64,000 bases of DNA from Myotis daubentonii (GCF_963259705.1 NC_081847.1:89360546-89424545); one strand, 5' to 3'; shown: positions 11,431-24,243, counted from the stretch's first letter. Program-made: numbers and translations. Notes: generated from the letters alone by a model not told the origin.

Positions 11431-13396
11431 ACTCCTGCTTGGCGTGGAGATGTCTAGGGGATTTAGCGTGGCCACAGCAGAGAGTATGTGTGGAGGGGTG
11501 GGGTATAAGGAGGCTCCATCAACAATGGCTTTGTGGGCCATTTTGAGGACTCTGCATTGTATCCAACGGTAGAGTTCAGCACGGTAAGGTTGTGGTCAGC
11601 TTGGAATTTTAGAATTTTCTGGCAATATTATAGTGGATGAATAGGATAGGGACGGGGGCGGAGGGGAGATGAAAACTGGTTAGAGAGCTATTTTGGCAAT
11701 TCAGAAAGAAAAGAATGCAGAGATATTGTTCCTTCTGTTCTTTTGAAATTGTACTTGTAGGGCCACTATATAGAGTTCCATAGGCTGTGTATTGCCAAAC
11801 TCCTGGGAATGTCTTTCACATATGAATAGTCTCGTTACCTCTGTACATCCCATTAGGATGCCAGTTCTATGAGTATAAACATGACGTCTACCTTGCTTAT
11901 TGCTGTATGTCTAGCACCTGACTTAATATCTGGTACATAGTAGTTTCTCAAATATTTTGAAGAAATAAAGTTATACTGAATGTGGGAAATGAAGCAGAGA
12001 GCATTCTAGAATGACTCCAGCATCTGGGGCCGGTTGCCTGAGTGGATATGATTCCATCCCCCAAGATTCGGGATGAGGAACAGTTGAAGAAGCAGTTTTG
12101 ACATGTGAAGTTTATGGTGCCCAGGCAGTGTCTCTCGGATAGGTTTAACAGGCATTGGGGAGCATGTCAGCGCCAAACACACATGAGTTGGAGAGAGAAA
12201 CATTAGGAAGATCTGAGAGCAGCAGTGCTGCCTGAAGCTGATGCGGTTGGTAGGATTACCTCAGAAAAGCGAAGGCTGAGGAGAGAAGAGGGTGAACATG
12301 TATCGTCCTGCAGAATACTAACCCACGGGAGCAAGTGGCTTAAAGGCCGTTTGTGGAGGGAAAAGAACTGAAAAGGGAAGTGAAGGCAACCAAATAAGAA
12401 AGGGAGGTAGTCTAGAAGCAAACACACAGGACATTCCAAAACAGTGGTAAGTGGAGTAACCCGTAGGTGAAGTGATCCAGGCCTTAACTTGGACAGTGGT
12501 TAGGAGAGTAAATACTAAGAGTCGGATTCAAAACACATGGCAGATGAAAAACTAGCATAATTGGTGGGACATTGGATTGGGGTAAGAGCGCGGAATCATG
12601 TTAATGTGAAGAAGACCATGTCTGGGATTTTTTTCTAGGGATTCTTCTTGCAATCCGGATCCATATGCTGAGTCCTCTGGGGCTCCTGGCTCTCCTGTCT
12701 TCCCCAAGGCCCTCAGGAGGACTTTACGCTGAAGGTTTAACACTTACCTGTTCAGTCATTGCTACCTTGTGTAGTTCTCAGGATTGTCCCGTCAGTTCTG
12801 TGCCGATTTATGAAGTGACCCCACTGTGAACTTCCAGCATTTTTCAGGCTAGTCTCTACTCTACCTTGGAGGGCTATGAAAGCTTAATTACATAGTATCT
12901 CTGAGAAGCTTAGATTCTTGCAAGTTTGATATTGATTTATTTCACAGTTTTATTATGAATAATATCAAACAAAACTGATTATAAAGCCTTTGAAAAACTA
13001 AACAGTGACTAGGAATTCTTAAAAAGAATAGCGGTGCAGGACTGTGCCTTTGACTGATTTGCTTATTACTATGCAAATCAACTCACTAGACTAGCAGGGA
13101 ATCATATTAACCAATCTAAAGAATAAATATATTGCATTGAGAGTTTAGGTGACATTTATTTTCTACACAATTCTAGAGGACAACTAGTAACATCAGAGCT
13201 CAGAAGAAAAGCAGAAATGTTGATTAAATCTTGAAAAGTAAGTCTCATTAAGGGATTAATTATGTGGAAGAAAGAAAGGTTAAGAATATACAAACCCAGA
13301 TGTAAATATGTTTTAAATTATTAATAAGTGAGAATAAAAACAAAACTAAAACACTAAAGGAGGAAATATATAACTTTAAAACACTATTATTGTTCC
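11431..13396. other. Intron, old repeat traces only
   Basis: A possible L2/MIR tail lies at about 11890-11970 (ctagcacctgacttaatatc). The rest is unclassified. Short frames at 12006-12439 and 12552-12743 have no recognised product. Confidence 0.45.
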
Positions 13397-13624
13397 CTTT
13401 TTTTTAAATCCTCACTTGAGAATATTTTTCCATTGGTTTTTAGAGAGAGTGGGTGGGAGTGAGAGAGACCGAAAGAGAGAAGCATCAGTTGGTTGCCTTC
13501 CGCACGCCCCGACCAGGGCCAGGGATGGAGCCCAACCAGGGTACATTCCATTGACTAAATCGAACCTGGATCCTTCAGTCCATGGGCCAAGGCTCTATTT
13601 ACTGGGCCAAACTGGCAAGGGCAT
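13397..13624 (-). mobile_element. Ves SINE, antisense
   Basis: The poly-T start is followed by aaatcctcacttgagaatat, then an AG-rich tract, gcacgccccgaccagggcca, and gggccaaactggcaagggca at the tRNA-like head. This is a Ves SINE read backwards. Confidence 0.9.
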
Positions 13625-14304
13625 ATTTTTTGTTTCCTTTTCTTGTAGTATTTGTGACCCAACTTTATTTTACTTAATATGGTAAAATATTCTGAATCAG
13701 TCTCCCAAAAGAATAGTGTTTCAAGTGATAACCGTGGTGGGAAGGTGATTAATGTTGGAGGGTTAACGTGTCACTGTGGTTACTACATACTTGGTTTTTG
13801 GCTCAGTTCCTAAGACCCTTTAATCTTCACTTTATTTAAATAATATTTCCTCAATGTGGTCCATGTGACATATAATCAATTAATCTTTCCCTTAAATTTT
13901 TACCAAAGTGGATATTACCATTCAAATTAAAGTATGTAGGATATTTATCATAATTACCATTAATAATTGCTATGTGATTTTATGTAGCTATGATGAACAG
14001 AAGTGCATTTTTTAGAATACCACTTTGAAATTTCGGTATAATGAGATCGCCTTTTAAAACAAGATAAATGGATTCACGTTTGGAATAGTGTCTTGTTGAT
14101 CTTGGTTATGTGGCTATTCCAGCTCATTATCATTTCAATTTGATGATTTCTATGCTTGACTTTTTGGTGTTATATAGAGATTTTGGCTTAGACATTTTTC
14201 CGGGTAGAAACAACAGTGCCAGTATATATTAAACAAGCGTGCCTGTCCTGGGTGCTAGAGCGAAAGGGAAAAAAAGGTCTCTGCCATTAAAAATCTTATA
14301 TTTT

Positions 14305-14545
14305 GCCCTGTCAGTGTGGCTTAGCTGGTGTTGCACTGAATGGTCTCAGGTTTGGTTCCCGGTCAAGGACACGTACCTGGGCTGCAGGTGCAATCCTGGC
14401 CCAGGGCACATGCAGGAGGCAACCAATACATATGCCTCTCTCATATCAATGTTTCTCTCTTTCCCCCTCCCTCCCTTTCACTCTCTCTAACATTCAATGG
14501 GGAAAAATATCGTCGAGTGAGGATTAACAACAACAACAAAAGAAC
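14305..14545 (+). mobile_element. Ves SINE, sense
   Basis: The head is gccctgtcagtgtggcttag, the B-box-like region is ggtttggttcccggtcaagg, and the tail has tttctctctttccccctccc and cgtcgagtgaggattaacaa with an (AAC)n end. Confidence 0.9.
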
Positions 14546-14649
14546 CTACAGACGCATAAGTAAATAAGTGTACTATAATACAGAAATTAATTTGTATGCG
14601 GGATTCCCCTCTAGGCCTACTAACCATGCCTTGGAAAGATCCCGATTTA

Positions 14650-14834
14650 ATTATTTGAAATGTTTTATTTCTTGATTTTCAGAGAGGAAGGAGGGGAGAG
14701 AGACGGTGAGAGAAACGTAAATTTGTTGTTCCGCTTATGTGTGCTTTCATTGGTTGATGCTTATATGTGCCCTGGCCCAGGATGGGCGTATTGGGACGAC
14801 ACTGGAACCAGCTGAGCTCCCCTACCAGGGCCCG
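14650..14834 (-). mobile_element. Ves-like SINE, antisense, diverged
   Basis: It contains ttattttcttgattttcagag-type text, an AG-rich tract, gccctggcccaggatgg and ctcccctaccagggcccg, the reversed tRNA-like head. It is more decayed than its neighbours. Confidence 0.7.
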
Positions 14835-14968
14835 TTTAATATTTAATGTTTAAGTAAGAGGCGGCCATTTGGCAAAAGGGAATTCTCCATAAACAGAGCA
14901 TTCAGGTAGAACCTGTCAACATTGAGGCTGGGAGTGCTAAGAGATAAGTCTAGGGAGTTGGTCTAGGG

Positions 14969-15120
14969 CAGTGGTCGGCAAACTGCGGCCCCTTGAGTGT
15001 GGCTCTTCCACAAAATACCACGTGCGGGTGTGCACGTACAGTGCGATTGGAACTTTGTGTCCACACTCAAGGGGCCAAAGAGCTTCATGTGGCTCGCGAG
15101 CCGCAGTTTGCTGACCACTG
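14969..15120 (-). mobile_element. Non-autonomous hAT element, 152 bp
   Basis: The ends are CAGTGGTCGGCAAACTGCGG and ccgcagtttgctgaccactg. A perfect 8-bp duplication gtctaggg lies at 14961-14968 and 15121-15128. It is the same family and the same length as the copy at 51653, in the opposite orientation. Confidence 0.95.
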
Positions 15121-15128
15121 GTCTAGGG

Positions 15129-15574
15129 GCCGGACTAGGGTAGGCTGTGAACGAATGCCTTTTAAAACGTGAACTTGGCAGTTGAGGGGGATATACTTCA
15201 GGATGTGGAGAGGAAACTAGCATGGTCAGCTTGTGTGTTGGGGTCGATCACTGTGGCATTTGGCATCTTTGTTACAAGATGGCTTTAAGCGGCATAAAAG
15301 GGAGGAGGCGGCTGGGGACAGAGGACAGGGTCCTAGCTTTGTGAGGTGGTAGTGGGGACAGCTTTAAAATATGGGAGAACGTCCCATGCGCAGAATGGGG
15401 AGTAGGTGAGCGATGGAGGGTATGAAGGAAACTAACAGCCACAGGATACAGGATCCGTCAGTTCTCATATTACATGTCGGCTGTAATAACAATGAACACT
15501 TGGTACGATGCTTTCCTATTTTGAACTCAAACCAACTCAGTGTGGTAAGGAGAGCGAGTGTAATTACCAGCCTC
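15129..15574. other. Intron, nothing recognised
   Basis: Unique-looking, G-rich to about 15370. No element or gene is supported. Confidence 0.5.
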
Positions 15575-15710
15575 ATTTAAACATAAGGACATAAAATCCA
15601 GGGCATTATAGTAGTAATTTAAATGACAGCAATTAAACAAATTGTTAAGTATCGAACCTGGTATGGAACCTGGGTCTGACTGTAGCTCCTGTGCGGTTCC
15701 CTATCCCCCG
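15575..15710. repeat. MIR-like ancient SINE
   Basis: Degenerate text such as aaacataaggacataaaatc and cgaacctggtatggaacctg, together with tctgactgtagctcct, follows the MIR core order. Divergence is high. Confidence 0.5.
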
Positions 15711-16254
15711 ACTACTGAAGCTCTGCAAACCGGTCATCTCTACAGCCAGGTGGCAACTAAGCCCCCAAGCTAGCAAGAGGGGCAGAGCTCTCAGAGATCC
15801 GGTACAATTGGTGGATAGTTCCTAGATCAGTGGCCAATACTTGCATTGACACTTCTTAGACAAATATTTGTTTTGCTCAAATAATTGGTATTACCCCAGG
15901 ACTTACTGAAACACATCAGTTTTGACTCAAATTTTAGAAAAGAGCAAAAAACAAACAAACAAAAAACACAAAAACAAACAAAAAAGCGACAGAGAGCTAT
16001 ATATTCCAACTTGTCTTAATATAATAGTTCAAAAAATATGGAATATTTGATGAGTCTTACTGTATATTTCTAAAGGCAGTTGTCTGTGGCCTTGCTATTA
16101 GCATTTTTAAGGTGTATTTTTGAAATGGAGACCTTGAGTTTAGCGGGGGAGGGGGAGGTTGGGGTTAAGAAGAAATCTTGGATGATGGAGTGAAAAAGAA
16201 TGAGATCCTTAACTTGGCGCCTAAAAATAATAACAGAAGTTAGTAAAAGGTAAG

Positions 16255-16400
16255 CTTTGTCGCCAGGCACTATTCTAAGAACTAATTTTTGTAATCTTTA
16301 TAATAACCCCACGGAAATAGGCTCAGTTATCATTCCCATTGTTACGAATGGGAAAGCTAAGACCCACAGACATTACCAAACGGCTACACTAAGAATGTCT
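16255..16400. repeat. MIR-like ancient SINE
   Basis: gccaggcactattctaagaa, taataaccccacggaaatag and cattgttacgaatgggaaag follow the MIR/MIR3 pattern. Confidence 0.55.
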
Positions 16401-16563
16401 AGATGGATTTCTGGAATTGGCCATTATTTGAGCCACTACAGTGTAGTTTGAGATCACAGGGTAGGGTCTGACAATGAGCAGCAGCAAATTCAACTTGATG
16501 CCAAGACCCCCCAGCTGCTCTTTTATGGCTCATAGTTATTTGCTGACCGAAAAGCCACACTTA

Positions 16564-16793
16564 GCCCTAGCTGGTTTGGCTCAGTGGATAGAGCGTCAGC
16601 CTACGGACTGAAGGGTCCCAGGTTCCATTCTAGTCAAGGGCACAAGCCCAGGTTGTGGGCTGGATTCCCAGTAGGGGGCATGCAGGAGGCCGGCTCAATC
16701 CCCAATCAATGTTTCTCTCTCATCATTGATATTTCTATCTCTCTCTCCCTCTCCCTTTCTCTCTGAAATCAATACAAATATATTTTTAACAAA
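16564..16793 (+). mobile_element. Ves SINE, sense
   Basis: The head is gccctagctggtttggctca, with gggtcccaggttccattcta and a CT-rich tail ending in aatacaaatatattttta. The 9-bp duplication ccacactta lies at 16555-16563 and 16794-16802. Confidence 0.96.
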
Positions 16794-16802
16794 CCACACT
16801 TA

Positions 16803-16925
16803 ATAGTTCTGTGACTTTGATCAAGTCTTTAACTTTTAAGCCTAAATACTCGTCAGTAAAATAGGGATAATAGCACTTCCCATTAGGAAATTGTGAAGGT
16901 TAAATAAGCCTGTGTGCATTTTTCA
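16803..16925. repeat. MIR-like ancient SINE
   Basis: gttctgtgactttgatcaag, ctcgtcagtaaaatagggat and gaaggttaaataagcct follow the MIR core and 3' part. Confidence 0.6.
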
Positions 16926-17740
16926 TATAAACGCATAACTAACGGAATGGTGGTGGTGGTGATGGTGGTGGTTATTGGCTCCAGAATTTGGGGCTTAGTT
17001 GAATCTTGCAAAATTGTTCTCAATTTGTAAATATTTATTTTAATAGCCTACAAGTCCCTTAATGAGATTGGCAGTTTGAAGAAGCAGATTAATTTATTTC
17101 AACTAGTAAATACTACTTTCCTTTTCTTCCTTCCTTTGTCCCCTTTTACTTCCTATTTTCTTATATTTATACCTGTTTCCCATGAATCTGGATGTAATTC
17201 ATTCCCAGATGCATTTTATAGGCATTTTTTCTAGGACCTATTTCTGTAAATGTATAACAGGTACTCACAGAAATAAATGCTAGGATACCTTGCAATTCCT
17301 GCTGGTTAAAAGCTTTGCTTATCCTGTTGCAATCCGTCCAATTCAAATGCCACTTCCTTCATGACACCCGTCTGGTCACCTCAGCCAGGGGGAAGGAGTC
17401 GTGGGGAATGAGGACAGTGTGGCGGGTGGTGGATGATGGGCGATAGGTCATAAGGGTGGTGTTGTACGGTCACACACTGACGTGGTTTAGATGCATGAGG
17501 CTTGCTCCCTATAAAAATGTTTGCTAAAGGAAACACATGCAGCAATGTGGGAATACATCATTTTTATCTTATCCCACCCACTTTCTCATACCAGCAGTTT
17601 CATCAAATTGTTTGGCTTCCCCAAACTCCCCACTATGCACTTGACCGGGACCTTAATCTGGAATATGACCATGCCCCATTCCAGTTCAAGTGTATACGTT
17701 CTTACCTCTCTGGGCCGGAGATTCTCCTTTGAAAATGTTA
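16926..17740. other. Intron, nothing recognised
   Basis: A short TGG/GGT-rich run lies near 16949-16972. The rest is unclassified. Confidence 0.45.
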
Positions 17741-17744
17741 CCAT

Positions 17745-18905
17745 AAACAATGACTCAATTGAATCTGACACTGGAAACACAAACAACAAAACCAATAATC
17801 AACAAATGGGACTACATGGAACTCAAAGCTTCTGCACAGCAAAAGAAACACTCAGAATGAAAAGGTTATCTACAGAAGGGGAGAAAATGTTTAGAAGTCA
17901 GATATTGGATAAAGGATTAGTATCCAAAACATATAAAGGGCTTATAAAACTCAATAATAACAAATCTATTTTAAAAAGGGGGAGAGGAACTAAATAGACC
18001 CCCCCCACCCCAAAAAAGTCATCTATATGGTCAACAGGTACATAAAAAAGATACTCAAAATTAGTAATCATCAGGGTAATGTGGATCAAAACCATAATGA
18101 GATAAAACCTCACACCTGTTAGAATACCTAGCATCAGAAAGACACAAGATAAGTGTGGGCAAGTGTGTGTGTGTGTGGGGGGGTAAGGATACATAGGTAA
18201 TACCTTAATCAATAAAGAAAAATAATTAAAAACAAACAAACAAAAGAGAACCCTCTGTTAGTGGGAATGTAAATTGGTTCAGCCCCTATGGGAAACAATT
18301 ATGGAGGTTTCTCAAAAAATTGGAAATAGAGCTATATGATCCAGCAGTTCCACGTTTGGGTATGTATCCCAAGGATATGAAAACAATATCAAAGAGGAAT
18401 TTGCACTCTTTGGCAATAGTCAAGATATGGAAACAACCTGTGTGCCTATGAATGGAGGAATGGATAAATCGGTGCTATTTACACATGTACACATACAATG
18501 GAATGTTACTCCGCCACGAGAGAAGACATCTTGCCATTTGCAACAACATGAATGGACCATGAGGACATTATGCTAAGTGAGACAAGTTAAAGAAAGACAC
18601 ATAGTGTCTCATAAAATCAGAGCAAAATGACGGTTACCAGGCAGTGAGGTGGGTGAGAGAGACAGACGTTGAGGATAGAACTTCAATGAGTAGTAAATAA
18701 GTTCTAGAACAGTGAATATAGACAAGACTGCATTATAATCATCAAACTTGCTAACAGACTAGATCTCAATTATTCCAATCACTAAAAAAATGATAATTAT
18801 GAGATATTGTAGAGGTGCTAATTATCACGACAATGGCAATCATATTGCACTCTGTAACTAGCAGATTAACTCACATACACCTTAAGTTTACACTATGTTA
18901 TATGC
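17745..18905 (+). mobile_element. L1 ORF2 C-terminus plus 3' UTR, old, sense
   Basis: It contains caacaaatgggactacatgg, aaagcttctgcacagcaaaa, atatggaaacaacctgtgtg and caacatgaatggaccatgag in L1 order, then a 3' UTR. The A-rich tail received the Ves SINE at 18936. The frame is broken in many places. A (GT)n run lies at about 18163-18177. Confidence 0.9.
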
Positions 18906-18935
18906 CAAATATATTTTAATTAAAAAAAAACAGTG

Positions 18936-19148
18936 GCCGAAACCGGTTTGGCTCAGTGGATAGAGCGTCGGCCTGCGGACTGAAAGGTCCCAGGTTCGAT
19001 TCCGGTCAAGGGCATGTACCTGGGTTGCGGGCACATCCCCAGTGGGAGGTGTGCAGGAGGCAGCTGATCGATGTTTCTCTCTCATTGATGTTTCTAACTC
19101 TCTATCTCTCTCCCTTCCTCTCTGTGAAAAATCAATAAAATATATTTA
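18936..19148 (+). mobile_element. Ves SINE, sense
   Basis: The head is gccgaaaccggtttggctca, with ggttcgattccggtcaaggg and tail caataaaatatatttaa. An A-rich duplication ending aaaaacagtg is present on both sides (about 18922-18935 and 19149-19160). It sits at the end of the old L1. Confidence 0.96.
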
Positions 19149-19335
19149 AAAAAAAACAGTGACTAAAATAAAGTGAATTTCCATTATGATGATGGAGGAG
19201 GATAGAGTCATAGCAGGCTGGCAAAGGAGACGTTTGGGGGTTTATGAGGACTTTATTGTGATTCTCAAATGTGAAAATTTAATATAAAGAAAACTAAGTG
19301 ACTTTTTATCAGTTTCACTTTGATGCTTAAGACAA

Positions 19336-19615
19336 ATTTTTTTGAGACTTAATTTTTTAGAGCAGTTTTAAGTTCACAGCAAAATTAAGCGGGAGGTATA
19401 GAGATTTCCCATAGTCTCCCTGCCCCCCTCCCCCATTACCAATACCCCCACCAGAATTGTGCATTTGTTACAATTGGTGAGCCTCTATGGATACATCATA
19501 ATTTCCTAAAGTTCAGAGTTTGCCTGAGGATTGTATATTCTATGGATTCAGACAAATATATAGACATATATGTTCATCATTATGGTCATGCACTGTGTCT
19601 TCACTGTCCTGCTTA
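19336..19615 (-). mobile_element. L1M-type 3' UTR fragment, antisense
   Basis: agcagttttaagttcacagc, tagagatttcccatagtctc and cccccaccagaattgtgcat are a familiar ancient L1 3' region read backwards. Confidence 0.65.
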
Positions 19616-21098
19616 AGACAAAGTTTAAAAACCAAAATTAACCTGTGATGTTTATTTCTACATTTTCATTAACGAAACCATTATTCCTGGTGTTAGCCTT
19701 CTCATCAGAGATGCCTCTATAGTGCTGAAATAATTCAGCAAAACTGGTAGTATTTGGGGAGAACATCCCTGGGTCACAATTGTCCAGGTCGTCAAATATC
19801 CCTCAGTTCTGCTGCAGGTAGGCTGCCCTCCTAGGGGCTGTGGGGCTATAGAATTATTTCTGAAGGCGCCACCACATAACCAAAAATTAAAGATAAAAAT
19901 ATATGAATGTCAATCTTCATGTGTGAAATGTTCTGTGAAAACACAAAGTAGGGAATTGAAGAAAGTTTCAGGGAGGACTCAAAGAATAAAGGTAGTTATG
20001 ATGAGATAAGTTTGAGGAGGGGAAAATACAGAGGAGAATAAAGTCACAAATGTAAGAAGGCACCAGAATGACCTGGGAGCAAAAGGGTTTGGATGGATGA
20101 AGGGGTGCCTAAAAGTGAGTTGGGGGACTTCTTCCAGGCCCAGTTCTGGTTGGTGTCCCTGAATGTGGGGGACCGTGCAAGGATCTGAGCAGGAGAGGGA
20201 TGCAGTGGGCCTGCGCCTTGGGCAGGAGGATGGAGGCCTCAGCCCTACATGGAATGGTGGGAGGGTGCTAGAGAAGGAGGCAGAGAGAGCTTTTCCCTGG
20301 GGCAGCTACGAGGGCCTCTGCCAGGGCAGAACAGTGCCAACCTGTTTTGAGATTATGGCGTTTCAGGTGCTAGAGGATCAGTTAGGGATGCCTGGCAGGC
20401 AAGTCAGGAGAAAGACTTGGGAGGAAACAAGCAGGGGTCATCCTCAGAGTGTCAACAGGCCACCAAACAGGAAGCTACCAGCCAACAGACCCAAGCCAGA
20501 AAACAGAACACCTGTCCCAGAGCACGGGAAAGGGAGGCGGTGGGTCATTTTGAAGGATGGATCACTTTAAGAGGTAGGGAGAAGGAAGAGTGAAAGGAGC
20601 CATTGACTGGATTGACTTTCATGATACATACCAATGTCTGAATCATCTTGGTTAACTGTCTGTCACCTGGTGATAGTCCTCCCCTAGTTGAAGATAGTCT
20701 CCCATGAGAGTAGGGTCTTCAGTTTCGCTTGGTGACTATACCTCCAGCCCTCAGAACAGCAACTGGTACGTAATAAGTGCTCAGTAAATATTTGGTAAAC
20801 AGAATAACTCATTTACATTCTGCCATGTTATAGTGAGTGAGAATAAGAGGCTAAAGGGTTGTGCTGATCTTATTGGACATTGTACATGACATATTGTACA
20901 TCAAACTCATGCCACAGCTATAGTGAGGTGTTGGTAAGTACTCCTGACATAACTTTGATACTTATTTTTATCAAACACTTCTATGGTGCTTCGATAGGCT
21001 AGGAATTGTTCTAACGTTACTAATATTAACTCACTAATTATTAATGATAAGTTATTATACTGTCTTAGTAGTTCTCCAAGGAGTTTGCTTGGGGTTTT
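19616..21098. other. Intron, mostly unclassified
   Basis: 20040-20570 is purine-rich and holds a 135-codon open frame (20163-20570) of no recognised homology. An L2-like tail is at about 20740-20800 (acgtaataagtgctcagtaa). Confidence 0.45.
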
Positions 21099-21172
21099 AT
21101 AGAGGCCCAGTGCACGAATTCATGCATGGGTGAGGTCCCTCTGCCTGGCCGGTGATGGGGCCAATCGGTGTA

Positions 21173-21203
<31 letters not shown>

Positions 21204-21391
21204 GGGGGTTGGCTGGCCGGAGGCCCGAGGGAGGGACTGGGAGAGGTTGGCTATGGGAGCGCACCGACCACCAGGGGGCAGCTCCTGCATTGAGCATCTG
21301 CCCCCTGGTGGTCAGTGCGCATCATAGCAACCAGTCTTTCAGTCATTCAGTCATTTGGTCATTCAGTCGCTTAGCCTTTTATATAAATAGA
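21099..21391 (-). mobile_element. HeliBat-type Helitron, minus strand (first of tandem pair)
   Basis: The left end atagaggcccagtgcacgaa is a mutated CTAG terminus (complement of the 3' end). The right end cttttatataaataga complements a 5' TCTATTTATATAAAAGG. The interior has the conserved ctgccccctggtggtcagtg block and a (TG)n/G run at about 21172-21210. Confidence 0.88.
21172..21210 (+). repeat. (TG)n microsatellite with poly-G
   Basis: About twelve TG units, then tcgggggggggg, inside the Helitron. Confidence 0.9.
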
Positions 21392-21805
21392 CTAGAGGCC
21401 TGATGCATGAAGATTCATGCAAGAAAGGCCTTCTGTCCCCTGGCTGCCGGCACCGGCTTCCCTCTGGCACCCAGGACCCAGGCCTTCGCTCAGGCCGCCG
21501 CCTTCAGCCTTTGCTCCGGGCCAGGGCCGCCTTCCATCTTCGCTCCAGCCCTGCCACCCTCCTGTAGCTCCCTCCACCCCCTGCCCTCTCCCCCATAGCA
21601 AGTGTCCCGCCCTGCCCAGGCTGCTCCATGGGTACTGCCCAGAGACCCGGAGCAGCCCGGGAGGGACGGAACACCTGTGTCCTGGCCTAGCCACTGCCAT
21701 CTTTGTCGCATCAATTTGCACATTCCCTTCTTATTGGCTGTGGGCGCCGCCATCTTTGTCGCAAAGTAATGGTCAATTTGCATATTCCATCTTTATTAGA
21801 TAGGA
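21392..21805 (-). mobile_element. HeliBat-type Helitron, minus strand (second of tandem pair)
   Basis: It begins CTAGAGGCCTGATGCATGAA immediately after the preceding Helitron, with no spacer. It ends catctttattagatagga, the complement of 5' TCCTATCTAATAAAG, followed by T at 21806. Its 3' module (ctgccggcaccggcttccct) is shared with the Helitron at 63325. Confidence 0.9.
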
Positions 21806-22789
21806 TGGCTTCAGCAATTGAAAAATGCTAAGCATAAGAATGTCATTTACCATCTGTGACTCTACATAAACTAAATATTATCATGAGTTTAAGTGAATAT
21901 CTTAGGAACTCTTTGCTGGGCCCGGCACTATTTATGAAAACACATCCTTTTTGTCTGATGCCATATATAAACTATTTAAAGCCCTATTAATAGATGCTGT
22001 AAAGTTATTTCTATATTGGTTTGGCTTCTAGCAAATTATCTCCATCGTTTTGTTTAAAGATGTTGTGTGTGATGAATTTCTAGTGTTTTTTCCTACCCAG
22101 CTGCTTCATAATTATTAACAGATGCCATCCTTCATCACACTAAGCAAATCCCTTTAATGTCAGTAATCGGTTTAGGCTTTAGGCCTGGATTCAGGACGAC
22201 TTTTGCCATTGATTTTAAACATCTACTTTAAATACTCCTGATGGAATCTCACAAATTAGATTCGATGCCATTGTCCACAGAAAGGGGAGATGGTGTGTGT
22301 AGTGTAGGGATTTTCACAGTAGTACTTTTCTTTAGCCTTTGACAGCATTCTGCTGTATACAGTGTCCATCCAGTGTGGTGTAGCTGTCTCCTCCTTTCCC
22401 CTAGCATGTATGTGTAGCTACCTCGGTTGGAGGTGGGGTATGACTCTGAGTAAATAATCTGACCCACTCTTCAGCTGAGTCAGAGTCTACATCATCCACA
22501 CTGGTGGTTCCTTGTGGCCCCAAATCCAATAGTTACCATTTGGTGGGTGCTTCTTGCACGTCAGTAGTGCACAGCGAGTCTCACACACATGGCTGCCGTG
22601 ACTATGAAAGAGGACTGCCCCCTGCCGGTTCCTAACCCCACCTTGTCTCGCCTTCAGTGAGCAGGGCTACACTATCTGGGCCATTTCCTGGGATGAGTTC
22701 TCTTTCCCCAAAGAAATAATCAAGACTCAAGTATCTTCTCATGCTTGAACATTTTATACTTCTGTCATCCTTTGCTTGTTTTTCCTTCT
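21806..22789. other. Intron, nothing recognised
   Basis: AT-rich to about 22240, then mixed. No gene or repeat is supported. Confidence 0.5.
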
Positions 22790-23060
22790 TTATTTTCTTT
22801 TTTAATTGAACTTACTGGGGTGACATTGGTTTGCAAAACCATACAGGTTTCAGGGGTACAACTCAACAAAACATAATCTGCACACTGCATCGTGCACCCC
22901 TCACCAAAGCAAAGTCTCTTTCCATCCCTAACCCCTCCCCGCCTTTGCTCACCTCCACCTACCCCAACCCCTTTCCCTCTTCTGTCATCCCTTGAAACTC
23001 TGAGGCTCCCCACATCTCCATATGGTTTCTTGGGCACTCCAAAGGAGGAGAGAGGAGAGG
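22790..23060 (-). mobile_element. L1 3'-end fragment, antisense
   Basis: ttttaattgaacttactggg, gtgacattggtttgcaaaac and aggtttcaggggtacaactc are followed by C-rich text. This is the common laurasiatherian L1 3' UTR read backwards. Confidence 0.82.
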
Positions 23061-23339
23061 TCTAGTAGTACCAGGGTGGGATAGGGGAGGTCGGAAAAAT
23101 AATATTGACAATATCCACTGTTCTGGCTAAGGGTATACTGTGCATCTCTTCTTAACTCTCTGCTCAGTGATGTCATGTGAGTAGCTTGACATTGGCCATA
23201 GTAGGAGTATTCACACTACAGAAATCTGCAAGTGCTATCTACTGTGTTCCTGTCCCTGCCCCCTCTCCCCCTCCCCCGTTGGTTGTTAGACTTCTACCAG
23301 CACTCCTTTGAATAAATGTATTTTATTTAGTGTTTTGCT

Positions 23340-24243
23340 GCTGATGATGCAAAAAAATATAAGAAAATCAAAGCTTTTATTTTGCTTTCATTTATTCCTT
23401 TGTCAGTGTTCCTCCTTTATGTAGATCCAAGTCTCCAAACTATATTATTTGCTTCTTTGTCAAGAATTTCTTTTAACATTTCTTGCAAAGCAGATTTGCC
23501 ACAATAATTTCCCTCAATTTTTGTTTGTCTGAGAAAATCTTTATTTCTCCTTCACTTCTGAGGGATAATTTTCAAGGTACAGAATTTGGGTTGGTGTGTT
23601 TTCTTTCTCTCAACACTTTAATTTATATTTCACTCCACTCTATTCTTGCCTGCGTAGTTTCTGAGGCATTGGATGTCATCCTTACCTTTGTTCCGATATA
23701 GGTAAGGTGTTTTATTCCTCTGGTTTCTTTATCTTGGGTTTTCTGTAACTTGAAAATGATATACTTGTGTGTAGGTTTTTGGAGGCGTTTATCCTGCATG
23801 GTGTTCTTGGAGCTTTGTGGATCTGCAGTTTAATGTCTGACATTGATTTGGGGAAATTTTCAGTCATTGTTTTAAATATTTCTTCTTTTCCTTTATTTTT
23901 TATTTGAAAAAAAATGTGTATGTTATACCTTTTGTAGTTTTCCCATAGTCCTTAGATATCCTGGGTTTGTTTGTTTGTTTGTTTATTTTTGCTTATTTTG
24001 TGTTTTTCTTTTGGTCATTGTTCTCTTTGCTTTTCTGCTTTTGAGGAGTCTACCGATATGTCCTTTAGCCTCCCTAGAGATTTCGTTTTCCTCAGCTGTG
24101 TCCAATCTACTGTAAGCCTATCAAAGGCCGTTTTTATTTCTGTTACAGCTTTTTTTCTAGCACTTCTTTTTGTCTTGTTTATTTCATCAGGACTTGTGTC
24201 CCTCTCTTCAGTGTCCGTCCCTTCTTGCATTAGTGGTCATTAG
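23340..24243 (-). mobile_element. L1M-family remnant, antisense, part 1
   Basis: tcttgcaaagcagatttgcc, atcttgggttttctgtaact, tcctcagctgtgtccaatct and tcaaaggccgtttttatttc match the familiar T-rich ancient L1M region read backwards. It is interrupted at 24243 by a solo LTR and resumes at about 24620. Confidence 0.65.

Noticed and set aside
20163..20570. 135-codon open frame
   Set aside because: Purine-rich intron sequence, no recognised domain, no neighbouring exon signals.
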